Origin: Takakia lepidozioides
Taxonomy: Eukaryota; Streptophyta; Takakiopsida; Takakiales; Takakiaceae
Length of the DNA: 64,000 bases
Direction: 5' to 3'
Assembly: GCA_030704615.1 (NCBI GenBank)
Contig: CM060733.1
Location: 16,616,001 to 16,680,000 of the forward strand
The position numbers and the translations under genes were made by a program. The notes beneath the pieces were generated by a model. That model did not search any database and was not told where the DNA came from. It saw nothing but the letters and a program-made list of their open reading frames with translations. Each line of letters opens with the position of its first letter. The first letter of the stretch is position 1. Shown here piece by piece: positions 10,402 through 20,702 of this stretch.

Positions 10402-12090
10402 ATGGGTTCAGGTGTGTTGCCTCCCCCTGCACCTGCGCATTTGGAGACTCAAGCTGCATCGATTGCCAAGTGGGCATGCTCACTGGGTGCCTCAACCGAG
10501 CAAGTCGAGCGGATTGTCGGGTGCCTGAATGAGGACTACCTCTTGTGTTTGAAGAGATCTGCTCGTGTGCGTTGGCCTGGATTTTCACAGCCCTTCAACT
10601 TTCGTTACTTGTTCAGGCGCCATTGCGCAGAGATTTTGGGTTGGGTAGATCGCAAGGAGGAAGGAGACCCCCTTGTATTCAGCGCAAAGGTAAACGACAT
10701 TTTGAGGCTCGAGGTTTGGCCTGATTTCCAGACGTCTTTTGCCAGCCACGACGAGGCTCAAATAGCTGGCCAGGAAGAGAAGTAATCATACTGAATCCTC
10801 TTTTGATTTCATGAATGAGGAGATGGGCAATTCGGCCTACTCCTTGCGCAACTCTCAAAATCCTATATGTGATCCTGCTGGTCACTCCCAAACTATGGAG
10901 GACATGGGGATTTTGGGATCCACAGTGAAGGTGGCAGTGGCTGAGCTGCACCTTCAAGATGTGGCATCGTCTAGCAATGCCCACGAATTTGGATATGGCA
11001 CTGTGGTAGACAAGGCATGGGACATCCTGAATGGTATAGAGAATTATACTGTCTCTTTTTTTGGTGTCCTTGGAGTTCACGTGGTATTGTCACAGTCATG
11101 TGTTGTGTGTAATCTTGATGATTCAATGTTGTGCACTATCCCTGAGCTCTTGGGGTTGGATTCTGAAGCCGAATTGCCTGAGGGGGAAGTAGATGATAGT
11201 GAATCAGATTCTGATTGTGACTATAATCCAGAAGACGATGACCTTGTTGACATCGACAATCTTGACTTGATGGACTACTGTGTGGACACGGGGAATCCAG
11301 CGCGTGAGGTGGGATTATATGATTTGCCGCCCAATTGGGAGCAGTGGGGTCCTGCTGAGTTGTTTGGTGATGACATGTGGAACTCTCTGCTACTGAATTG
11401 CCAGACATTACATGGTTAGGTGGGGATTCGGGTCCTCGTTTGCCTTTTGAGATTCAGCAAATCCAGTTGACTTTTCAATTTGTTTTGGCCACTGTCGGTC
11501 ATGCGCCGAATTTGCAGCATGACCAACTTGTATGCCAGGACAGAAAACCAAAATGGAAACCTGAAAGGAGGTAGATGGTGGTACCCTATCACCATCCGTG
11601 AATTGAAGGCTTGGCTTGCTATTCACATGCTCATGGGAATCAAAAAAATTGCCTAGTACTAGATTGTATTGGAAAGCCAACAATGCCTTCTTCAATTGCC
11701 CTTCCAACATGCGTATTATGTCCCGCAACCGATGGGAGGCAATTCTGAGGTGCCTCCACCTTGTTGACAACAGGGATGTATGCACTATTGACACTGACCC
11801 TGCTTTTGATAAGTTAGCTAAAACCAGGTGGTTGCTAGATGCACTAAATGGTTTGTATGTCTACATGAGCCCCGAGCAGAATTTGACTGTGGATGAGCAA
11901 ATGATGAAGTACAAGGGCAAGTATGCCCGAATCCAGCAATAACTGAGCAAAAAGCCCGTGAAGTGGGGTCTGAAGGTGTGGTGTTTGTGTGGTGCATGTT
12001 CCAAATATGAGAGCAAGCAAAAATCGCTGCAGAATCAGACCCCACCTCCTGCGCAGCCAAAAATTGCAACCCTAACCAAAATTTAAAAAA
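10402..12090 (+). pseudogene. piggyBac transposase, N-terminal half
   Basis: An ATG at 10402 opens a frame to 10785. A second frame (10811-11419) has an acidic stretch rich in D, E and S, as in the N-termini of piggyBac transposases. The catalytic fold then begins (WWYPITIRELKAWLAIHMLM). One extra A in an A-run near 11642-11648 breaks the frame before KKLPSTRLYW. It goes on to LTVDEQMMKYKGKY, whose Asp is the first catalytic residue. A TAA at 11940-11942 replaces the Tyr expected after ARIQQ, and relic sequence SKKPVKWGLKVW follows before homology ends. It is non-functional. Confidence 0.85.
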
Positions 12091-12240
12091 ACATATTCGC
12101 ACATTGGAATCCTGACTGCCATGTGGCTAGCATCCCACCCTCCAAAAATCAGGTTAATCGGTTAAAATCCGAGAAAAACAGAGCCGAAAAACCAAAACAT
12201 TCGGTCGAAAACAGGTCGAATGGGCGCTTAGGGGTTAAAG

Positions 12241-12584
12241 TAATGCCCAGTTTGGTCCCGAGTTTGGACCTCTAACTTGTGTTTCATCCCCAGTTTGAGT
12301 GCAGACGGTAAAGTCAGCAAAATTGGGCATGAGTTTGTGAAAATTGGGCATGAGTCTCGCAGCCGCTGCACTTTCTCACGCCCGTGCATTGATCTCGCAG
12401 CTTGTTGCTCTCAGGTCGCTCGGTGTCACGGGGCATTTTGCTCGGCAAAACCCAAACTAGGTATAAAACTAGTTTGACCACCAGTTTTGGTGCTCAAACT
12501 AGTTTCATCCCGTGTTTTTCCTTTGTATGAGTTTGGTCCCCAATTTCTTAGCTCGTCCCCACTTTTGGCCAAACTGGGGGTATT
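12241..12584. repeat. Small inverted-repeat element next to the piggyBac right end
   Basis: The left end 'taatgcccagtttggtccc' is approximately inverted at 12565-12584 ('ttggccaaactgggggtatt'). The words 'tttggtccc' and 'ttttggccaaact' recur at 30058-30140, so this is probably a dispersed MITE-like family. It begins two bases past the TTAA at 12235-12238. Confidence 0.4.
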
Positions 12585-13168
12585 CGTCCCCAATTTTTGG
12601 CACTTTACGGATAACTTTAATATGCGAGCAAATTTTGTAACCAATTTGTTTACAGTGAATGATGATTTGGTGGAGGGGAATGTACCTTGACCTTAGTGTA
12701 GAGGAAACTATGTGTAGATGTCTTGCAAATCTGCATATTGAAAATGAGGATATCCCTTATCTCAATGTGGTGGATAGAGAGATCATGAGGACTAGCGAGG
12801 GTGATGAATATGATGACATTGTCGAGTCCATGCAAGGGTCTTTCGAAGTTACATGGAGCTATCGCAAATAGATTGCGATTTGTAGGAAGTTATTTCCGCA
12901 CGCATATATTTGTATTGATTGTTGTTCAAAGAAATTTTGATCTTATTACAAACAACATCAGAAGAGGCTTGCAAGTTTTTGGGTGGAATTTTTGGGCATT
13001 AGGCACTTTGGTCCCATAATTTCCCAACAATTAGGCCAAAATCTGAAAAATTCACATAATTGATTAGGCACTTTCATTAAGAATTAATTATCGCCTAATC
13101 CGTTGTCCAGGAAGGGTACCACGAGTTTAAGTAGCAACTTAAACTTATGTAGGATATCTAGTGTGGAC

Positions 13169-14554
13169 GACCGTTGGACTGGTATGTCCATTTTTTAATA
13201 CCAGACCAATCCTTGTATCAAGGGTCCCACCCTTTTTTCATTATAAGTATCTATATAGACTTGGGTACGAATCTGGTATGAAGCTGGTATGAATATTTGT
13301 ATTTTGGCTGTATATGAGTATGGTACTGATATCGTTCTCTTCTTTTTGATACTGGGGGTATATGAGCACTGGTATGGTATTCATCCACATTAATATCTCG
13401 CGTGATGTGGAAAACCATTTTTGAGACTCGATCACTAAGCTCGCTGATCTCCTGGAATCCACATCATATGTCATGATGTCAAAAACCATTTATGAGATTG
13501 ATCACTAAACTCGTAATATCTTAGTGTTGATCTCCTGGAAACAGATTTAGATATAATTTAAGGTTTATGGTTATTGGATACCGTTATTTAGTCCTCCAGT
13601 CAAACCTGGATAAATGTTATGCTCCAAGAGTAGAAACTCTATATAGTTAGGCAGTTATATCAAATAACAGGTTGAAATTTCATAACGATAAGAAATTTAA
13701 CATTAAAACAAGTTCTTCAGATGCAAGATAACATTTAGAGAGAGGGCAGAAAATATGACATAATATCTCTCTGCCGGGAGTTCGTCTACTTAGCAAGATG
13801 CAATTCTTTCTCCATGGAGATACAAATGAACCGATTCTATAGCCCTTTTGACCTCAGAGTAAGGTACATCCGAGGCTACTACTTCTTCTTCATGTCCTCA
13901 TGCGGTAGCCTACCAGGAGGTTCTCAAGTTCCTAGAGGCCCCCCAAACCCTAACAGGCGGCTCTCCTGGCCATTTCAATAGTTCAAATGCCCATTTCAAT
14001 AGTGAATTTGAATTTGAATACTAGTACCATTTTATTATTATTATTATATCAAATATAACAATTACAGAGGTGTCTTAACAAAGAGGAGAGCAGGTATTCA
14101 ATAACAAATAACAAATAACACTCTTTTTGTCATTCTTAGTGTATATTTTTACAGTGTAAGAAAACCATAACATTTAGGATGATATAACAAAAAAAGAGGT
14201 AACATTTATCCAGGTTTGACTGTAGATCTTAGTACCTGGATCATTAATTTGTAACAGGTTGCAGCTGCCTATTAAAGCTGCACAGATCATCGAGCTTGTA
14301 CATGCGGTATTTCCATGGCCATATTCATCCCTAGCTCTGTCCACCATAAATTTGCCGCAATACTGGTATCGTGACCACAGTGCACTTGCGCTTACCCAGA
14401 CTGGTATGGTATGTGTGGGGGGAAATAATAAAAATATGCTCCCCCGGTATGTGTATCACATGGGTACACCTGTTCTTTCATTATGTTCTTCAATATATAT
14501 ATTCATACCTATATTCCATACCTAGGTTCAACCAGGTATATCTGTCCAACACTG
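13169..14554. mobile_element. hAT-type element, 1386 bp, perfect 8-bp target-site duplication
   Basis: Both sides carry GTGTGGAC (13161-13168 and 14555-14562). The right terminus, inverted, reads CAGTGTTGGACAGATATACC, and the left reads GACCGTTGGACTGGTATGTCC, so the ends match with several changes. Subterminal DNA is full of TGGTAT words (13270-13380 and 14360-14530), the array-like pattern typical of hAT transposase-binding sites. No transposase is present, so it is non-autonomous. A second element (13597-14222) lies inside it. Confidence 0.75.
13597..14222. mobile_element. Nested MITE with long inverted ends (pogo/mariner-like)
   Basis: Left end CAGTCAAACCTGGATAAATG (13597-13616) is mirrored at 14203-14222 (ending catttatccaggtttgactg). 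The motif CAGTCAAACCT resembles pogo/Tc1-mariner ends. The right flank starts TA, while the left flank is CTC, so a TA duplication is not proven. The interior is AT-rich with no coding capacity. It sits within the 13169-14554 hAT element and so inserted later. Confidence 0.65.
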
Positions 14555-14562
14555 GTGTGGAC

Positions 14563-15850
14563 CTGGAGTCTTCCCCTTCCATGTTATTGTGATCAGTTTT
14601 TAAAATGCAAATTGCAAAATTGTAAGTTGAGGGTGACCAAACCAAAGCATAATATAAGGGTTAACTTAGTTGTTGGATGGCCTGCCCCAAGATTCTCGAC
14701 AGACCGTCTATTTAGTATGGGTCGAAAAAGACAGCATTCTGTCGTTGCTCAGACACTTGTGTTATAGAGAATAATATAATAATATAATATGCAACTGTAC
14801 AATAATATTATTATATTCACCAAGTCTCTGTGACTGATTTGTACTAAAGCATCAAAACTCATGTGGTTCATGAAAGTACAGAATTTACTTGCAATCCATC
14901 CTACAACATTTCTGCTATTTAATAATGTTACTTCATACATGAAATGACAAAATAGATCATTTTTTATAGCCTCATATGTCGTAAGTAAGTCATCGCCCAT
15001 CCAAGGATAAAAAAAGAACCAGATAAAGGTCTTTAGCAAATAGAAACATGATTGTTTGGTGGAAAACACGGATTATAGCATTATAATAATATACATTAGC
15101 ATCAATTTGTATTTTGGGTGTTGCCGGGGAAGGGTAGGCGGGTTTGGCAACACTTGCAGCTCCGCAGGCTCGGTTTACTTGAGCGCAAAACAACGTTTTC
15201 GACACTCTTTGAATATCTACAGAATATATTCAGACAATATGAAAAATATTCTCACACAGGGATACTCTTTGTTTGGGAAAATGAAAGGTGCAGCGAAAGC
15301 AGGCGTCAACAATTATTTGGGGAGTTCGATCTCTCCTGGCCAAGGGCGGCCTCCTCTGCACCGGGGTCTCTAACTCTCGAGTCACTTGGCGTGATACAAT
15401 CCCCCGAGAATGGCAAGTCACCAGCTGAATCGGAGGGCATTGACATCAATTGGAAGCATCTCAGTTTGCGAGCTGCCAAGTCCAAAGTGCGGGGTCTGAT
15501 TTCTTAAAGTTGCAGAATCTTACAGTCTCAGAGCCCCATTATCGCATCAATCCACATCACAATGATGCTTGTCTCTAGTTCTCCCCTGAGCCTTGTTGGC
15601 TCCAGACTTTTTTGCAACCCCTCTCAGTTTAGGCTGTCTCCTGCCCTGCTGTTACCCCTCCTCCCTCTAAGTGCGCGTAGTTCCCCATGCGTAACACCTT
15701 TACGGCCCCTTTGGAGGTTATTTTTTTCCTCCCTCTTTTGTGATGTTTTGACCCTTCAATAAAATTTTCCAGGGCTCTGTCCCCAGTTCCATTTTTTTTT
15801 TTAAAAAATATACTCTTTTGTTCCCGTGAGCATAAGCAATCCAATATTCA
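14563..15850. other. AT-rich spacer with an unresolved open frame
   Basis: An AT-rich palindrome lies at about 14768-14817 (aataatataataatataata region). On the + strand, 15118-15507 is open for 129 codons and ends ...SKVRGLIS. It starts from a non-ATG codon and shows no recognised domain. It could be a terminal exon of an old gene or chance. Nothing else is supported. Confidence 0.35.
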
Positions 15851-16120
15851 CCCTTAAACGCCCAGTGGATGTAGTTGACTTTTCTTAATAATGAGACCCT
15901 TATAGTAAAAAATAAAAAATGAGAATTCTCCCAAAAAATGAGAAGTTTCAAATTTTGGCCGCACATTATGTGCTAAACTATAAACTACCTCATTGAGTGA
16001 TGTGCAAAATCTGGAGGCAATGGGTTCAAATCTGGAAAATCTCCACCGTTGAGTGTGGGGCTCATATTTGGCCCCCTAGTAAGAAAAATGAGGTTGGAGT
16101 CGGTAAATTGATTGACGGGA
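15851..16120. mobile_element. Second piggyBac left arm (solo, truncated)
   Basis: It starts CCCTTAAACGCCCAGTG after TTCA, matching the piggyBac left end at 8398 with its flank TTGA. The shared arm continues: 'agttgactttt', the 'gaatctcc/gaatatctc' region, 'gttgagtgtggggc' (8583 versus 16050) and a match near 'gatgggatga/gacgggatga'. I find no matching right terminus downstream, so this copy is truncated, with other repeats attached at 16117. Confidence 0.75.
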
Positions 16121-16736
16121 TGACATTCTTTTCAGCTGAATCTGCTCCCAGTCCATCCCCTTGGGATACTTCACCCAACAAGTGAAAACCGAGGAATTTG
16201 GCCAAGCAATGTGAGCGTCACACTTGGTCAAAGTAGGGGTAGACAACAATAACAATGCACCCAGTCCCTATGTTTTGCATGCATAATTGAATTAGCAGGC
16301 GGATCTACTTCTATATGTCACACACTTAACCTCTAGAGCTGTACTGCATGAGTGGGAACACAAGGAGGAATCATTTCCAACTTGTGTGCCCCACTTGGGC
16401 CGGGATGACATTCTTTTTAGCTGACTGCTCCCAATCCACCCCCTTGGGATACTTCATCCAACAAGTGAAAACCCAGGAATTTGGCCAAGCAATGTGAGCG
16501 TGACGCCGGGTCAAAGTAGGGGTAGACAACAACAACAATGCACCCAGTCCCTATGTTTTGCATGCATAATTGAATTAGCGGGCGGATCTACTTCTATATG
16601 TCACACACTCAACCTCTAGAGCTGAATTGCATGAGTGGGATTTGAACCCATGGAACTTTCCCAATTGACAGTTCATGCATGAGAACACAAGGAGGGAATC
16701 CTTTCCAACTTGTGTGCACCCCCACTTAGGCCAGGG
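16117..16736. repeat. Tandem duplication, 285-bp period, with a Pol III B-box-like motif
   Basis: The unit starting 'gggatgacattctt' at 16117 recurs at 16402 with high identity. The second copy has about 43 extra bases (near 16640-16683). On the minus strand these include GGGTTCAAATCCC, a textbook tRNA-type B box. The first copy lacks exactly this piece. The unit may be a tRNA-derived SINE in reverse orientation, but I could not place an A box with confidence. Confidence 0.6.
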
Positions 16737-17342
16737 GACTAACACCTATCTACCTACGACCTAAAAATCATATAGCACAATACCACAATTGGCATGATTT
16801 CATTCGTTTATAGATATTGATAAAATATTCCCATTACATCTGTCTTGATCTAATTTGAAACTTAATTGCAAGTATGATTCAGTGCTAAGCATCAAAACCC
16901 TTGGCGTAGTGCCTTAGAAAGGGAGAGCCAAGAAAACAAATAAACAAAACCAAACAAACAAATTATGTTGCTTAATATATTGATATGTATTTATTTACAT
17001 GCACTTCTATATAACTACATATTAAGTGCATATAATATGTACTGACTTATTTCAGATTAGTAGGCTTGGCCACTTTTACAATGAGTGTTTTGGAATCTTG
17101 AATTTTGAATTTTCTTGAATTTTCTATTAAATAAAGTAAATGATTACTATAATGCTAGATATCTCTTCCTAAGTGTATTATTTCGTATGTATTTCCCCAA
17201 TTTTGGAAGTTGACTCATATGTGTTTTTTAGTGCTTTCTATTATTGAAAAAATATATTGACCTAGTATTGTCGAAGTAATTCACCCCCAATGGGCTTTAA
17301 TACTACCTTTAGTTTGGAAGGCGAGGGCTGAATGAAGTGGTT
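16737..17342. other. AT-rich spacer, no feature seen
   Basis: No reading frame, repeat boundary or RNA gene could be supported in this stretch. Confidence 0.5.
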
Positions 17343-17350
17343 GACCAAAC

Positions 17351-18410
17351 CAGTGTTGATACCCTTAGGGTATAAGTAAATTATTTTTGTCAAATCATTT
17401 ACCCTCCGGGTATGGATAAATTGAAATCTCAAAATATTATTTACCCTCCGGGTATGGGTAAATTAACTTTTCAGATCTCTATATAACCCCCGGGTATGGA
17501 TATATATGCCAAAATATACCCTGAGGGTATGAATAGTTTCCGGGTATGGATAATTATTTCAATTAATATATAATTTAATGGTTCCAAAGAATATATGATG
17601 TTCTTCAGTATGTACAAAACACAGAAAAAACAATCTACGGTACGAGAGAAAATTGATAAGATATTGCATAATATTTTGGTGTTAATTTCCAATGCAAGAT
17701 GGAGGAGGTTTGAGAATCGGCCTGTAGCAGCTGGTAAGTGCACAGTGTGTGTCGCTCTGGTGGTTCGGGGTTCAAACCCGCTGCCCTGCCCCGTGCGTGG
17801 GATTGTTCGTGATGGTATGTCTGGGCGTTGATCGTCCAGTAGGTCTCATGGCCCATAAATGAAAGGGGGTTAATCTTTCCCCCTCCTCAAGGGCCTGAAT
17901 TGTGGGCAGTCGCTCCCAGGTTTCCTTGAAAATAATAATAAATAAATCCCACCCTCAAGGACCTAAATTGTGGGCTGTCAGGTTTCCTTTTATATATATA
18001 TGCGAGATCTGAAGAGGTATTGTTTGGGTTATATGACATTTTAAGAATGATATATATGTAGCATTTGTTTTAGTTGTGATTGGAGCTTTCTTATAGCTCA
18101 AGGCTCCCTAACAACACAACAAAAAGAGAAGAGACCTAGCACATAAAGGCTATGAAGGCAAATAAAGGCCCTTATATACCCTGATTAGATATACCCTTCA
18201 TTTTGACATATACCCTTCAGAAAAGTAGGGTATATTCAGCATCTTGATGCAGGGTAAATATAAGGATAAGGGTATATCATAAAAATATACCCTGATATAA
18301 GGGTATACATCCGGGTACCTAAAGTTGCCACACCAGGGTATATATATATCAATATACCCTGATATACCCGCCGGGTATATCAGGGTAATTCATATACCCG
18401 CCCAACACTG
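17351..18410. mobile_element. hAT-type element, 1060 bp, perfect 8-bp target-site duplication
   Basis: Ends are CAGTGTTG and CAACACTG. The 8 flanking bases GACCAAAC are the same at 17343-17350 and 18411-18418. The left arm carries a tandem motif CCGGGTATGGATAA (near 17406, 17442, 17488 and 17539). The right arm carries 'atataccc' and 'gggtata' words, an array of candidate transposase-binding sites. It encodes no transposase. A SINE-like sequence is inserted in it. Confidence 0.88.
17719..17992 (+). mobile_element. tRNA-derived SINE-like element
   Basis: The head resembles a tRNA: 'tagcagctggtaagtgca' fits a D-arm/A-box region, and GGGGTTCAAACCC about 45 bases later is a perfect B box. A body with 'cataaatgaaagggggtt' and 'gaattgtgggcagtcgc' follows, ending in an 'aataataataaataaat' tail. 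A second short copy of the tail ('caaggacctaaattgtggg') follows directly. The body recurs at 30744-30815, which supports a dispersed family. It lies inside the 17351-18410 hAT element. Confidence 0.65.
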
Positions 18411-18636
18411 GACCAAACCTCCGCAGGCACAAATAAGTTAATGGATTTTGCTTGCCCATTGCAGCTATTCTACGATTAGAAAGCAAAACGTTTGTCCAAC
18501 TTCCACGTGGCTGATTGACCTCTTCACACGGGTTAGTCTATCCAATGGGAAGGGAAGCTGATAAGGCCCTTCCACCATTTAAGAATGCGTGAATGAGGGC
18601 GGTAGCCCGAGTAGGGCCAAGCTGCCATTCATGATC

Positions 18637-18902
18637 GGCGGAAAAAAAAACCAACCTACCCCTTCATGGGCCCCCAAAATTGTCATCTTATGAATTTCGT
18701 AAGGCCCTAGGTGTCTTATGCTGGCGTAAGGTGCGTCCTCCTATCAGGATGGAATTTCTCGTCTGAGAAGGGCGAAAAAAAACCAACCTACCCCTTCATG
18801 GGCCCCCAAAATCGTCATTTTATGAATTTCGTAAGGCCCTAGGTGTCTTATGCTGGCGTAAGGTGCGTCCTCCAGTCAGGATGGAATTTCTCGTCTAAGA
18901 AG
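18637..18902. repeat. Tandem duplication of a 132-bp unit
   Basis: Two nearly identical copies (about 18637-18768 and 18769-18902) share 'ccaacctaccccttcatggg', 'aaggccctaggtgtcttatg' and 'ggatggaatttctcgtct'. Only a few bases differ, so the event is recent. No coding content is evident. Confidence 0.8.
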
Positions 18903-20119
18903 GTAAGGATTTTAACAAGCCTCAAACGACAGTGGGCTCTCTTGATTTGGCAAAACATAAGAGGAAGGTAAGACTATGGAGCATGATTTAGCACAACACA
19001 CCAATCGGTGCCTTCACATGGTGTAAGGTCCTAATTTGACCACATTTTCTCTGTTGACTTGAACATGATGCGTAGTCTCTCTATACAATGTAGCCAACAA
19101 ATGGAATTTCTAGGTGTTGGGAGGGAGCTGGTTGATCCTCACCAAAATGGCGGTTCTAAGTTGTTCCATGGTCAACCAATGATCCCCATTTTGTAGTTGG
19201 GCGGTGGATGAGTCGATGGGGCGTTGAACCCACCAGTGGGCCACCTTCCTTTGGGGACGTGTACAATCAATATTTTACTACTAAATTATTACAATATTTT
19301 ATTATAAATTGGGTTGGCTATAATGAATGCCCCGTGAAGCAACCTTCAGCCCTATGTTGCTGGGCCATTGCAATCTATAAATACATTTCTTTTTCAACAT
19401 TTTGTACAAAGATAAACCAAACAAAAGGGCACAGACACTACATTTGTGAGGGACTTAATGTAATATAAACAATCTGTCCGAGCTTTCCAGATTTCCTCTA
19501 GAAAGCCAATCAAACAAGTATCAATATGTCGTGTGGGATTTGTCCAACAGTAGACCCCAACAAGGCTAGAGCTTTAAGCTCAGCTACAAGATTTTGAGAG
19601 CAACTTGGTGAACACAGGTGCAAAGACTATGTTTTCTTGATGGTCATGCAGAGGGTTGCTCTTTGATTAAACTACCCAGGATCGGATTTTGTGAAATGGA
19701 GGCTGCTAGCATGTTAGACATGCACACTCTCATTTTCCTCTCTGCATCTGTTTATTATTCAAAGTTAGATTCCCCACCCTGAGTTTTAATTTAAGTCTAG
19801 TGCCAAGGGTAGGTACGCCATTCACAAGAAAGAGGTTGTGGTGACCTGCATAGTTGATTTTGGAGATCAATTATTGCTAGGCCTTTACTAGATTGCTAGA
19901 ACTGGTGCCACCATCAATCTGGCAGACTACTCCTTTCGCTTTAACAATGGTGAGGGCCATGAGATAGTTGTACCCTTGAAGACAATGAAACTCAGGGCTG
20001 GGTCAGCTATTGCCAATCTCTCCAGAGTGCAGGCCCTGGTAAAAGAGGTTTAACAAAACTCTCACTCCAACCTCAATTGGAATGAATTTTACAAATTTCA
20101 GCCTGATCTTTAGCTTTAG
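18903..20119. other. Spacer, possibly decayed retroelement
   Basis: No intact gene. Around 19890-20050 the + strand reads as a possible coding remnant (GATINLADYSFRFNNGEG, then VVPLKTMKLRAG), with stops before and after. It lies just upstream of the dUTPase-like relic and may belong to the same element. I do not recognise the family. Confidence 0.3.
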
Positions 20120-20508
20120 TATCAATGGCATGTTCCTAGTGCTGGTGGCAGGACAGGGGTGCTTATAGCTATTCCCAGAAATTCTACCCTGATTTGTACA
20201 CTTGTCAACATCACCATTCCTGCCATGACCCAGAAAGTGGTTAAATCTGGCCTAGCCTTCCTGTGTCCAACTGCTCATTTTCTTGAAGTTGAAGGTTGGA
20301 TGAAACTCACTGCCCTCAAACATTGCCTGGTGGCTACTGGTATTATAGATAGAGTTTATAGGCAGGAAGTCAAGATTTTAATTGTTAATATGGAGAGCGT
20401 TTTCCTGTGACTATTAAAAAGAGGCAGGTCCTGGCTTGCATCACTGCCCAGGCCTACCCATTGCTGAAATACAAGAAGTACGAGTTGGCTTTGGGCTGGA
20501 GGTCATAG
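20120..20508 (+). pseudogene. dUTPase-like domain relic
   Basis: The frame from 20120 to 20410 contains TQKVVKSGLAFLCPTAHFLE, then LVATGIIDRVYRQEVKILIV. The second part matches dUTPase motif 3 (GxIDxxYRxEVKxxLxN), and the order and spacing fit a trimeric dUTPase. The RSG motif 2 is replaced by GWMKL, so the active site is lost. A frameshift near 20400 moves the continuation (VTIKKRQVLACITAQ, resembling motif 4) to another frame that stops at 20508. Cellular dUTPase removes dUTP, but this copy lies in repeat-rich DNA and more likely belonged to a virus-like or retro-element. Confidence 0.5.
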
Positions 20509-20702
20509 GCATTCAACATGGTCTTATGGATGCTGTTGTTGCTTTTGCTGCAATTGCACTGTTAGAGGGTTGTGTGGGACTTAGACAGTTTTACGGGTTC
20601 TGTGGGGTACCCTTAATTTTACACAGACTTATGGATGGTAGACTCATACCAACATAAGCCTTAGGGGTGACAGACACAGGCCTTAGGGGTGGTAGGCAGG
20701 CT

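Larger units (their letters stand above)
8398..12234. mobile_element. piggyBac element, decayed, inserted at a TTAA-type site
   Basis: The termini are CCCTTAAGCGCCC (8398-8410) and the inverse of GGGCGCTTAGGGG (12222-12234), a 13-bp repeat with one mismatch. The flanks are TTGA (8394-8397) and TTAA (12235-12238), as expected of piggyBac after one point change. The interior carries the two halves of a piggyBac transposase, but in opposite orientations and with stops and a frameshift, so the element cannot be autonomous. The left arm recurs at 15851, which shows a family in this genome. Its insertion lies inside the outer element. Confidence 0.85.
8098..13111. mobile_element. Outer DNA element with 19-bp terminal inverted repeats
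   Basis: The left end (8098-8116) and the inverse of the right end (13093-13111) read CCTGGACAAYGGATTAGGC with one mismatch. Inside both ends TTAGGC recurs: 8111, 8154, 8185 and 8214 on the left, 12998, 13031 and 13062 on the right, in the same direction on both sides rather than mirrored. I see no clear target-site duplication. The interior is mostly a separate piggyBac element (8398-12234), so this is a nested insertion. Its superfamily is not recognised. Confidence 0.65.

Noticed and set aside
16640-16683. Minus-strand tRNA gene (GGGTTCAAATCCC)
   Set aside because: Only the T-arm/B box fits; no acceptor stem or anticodon arm could be paired. Better explained as SINE-like.
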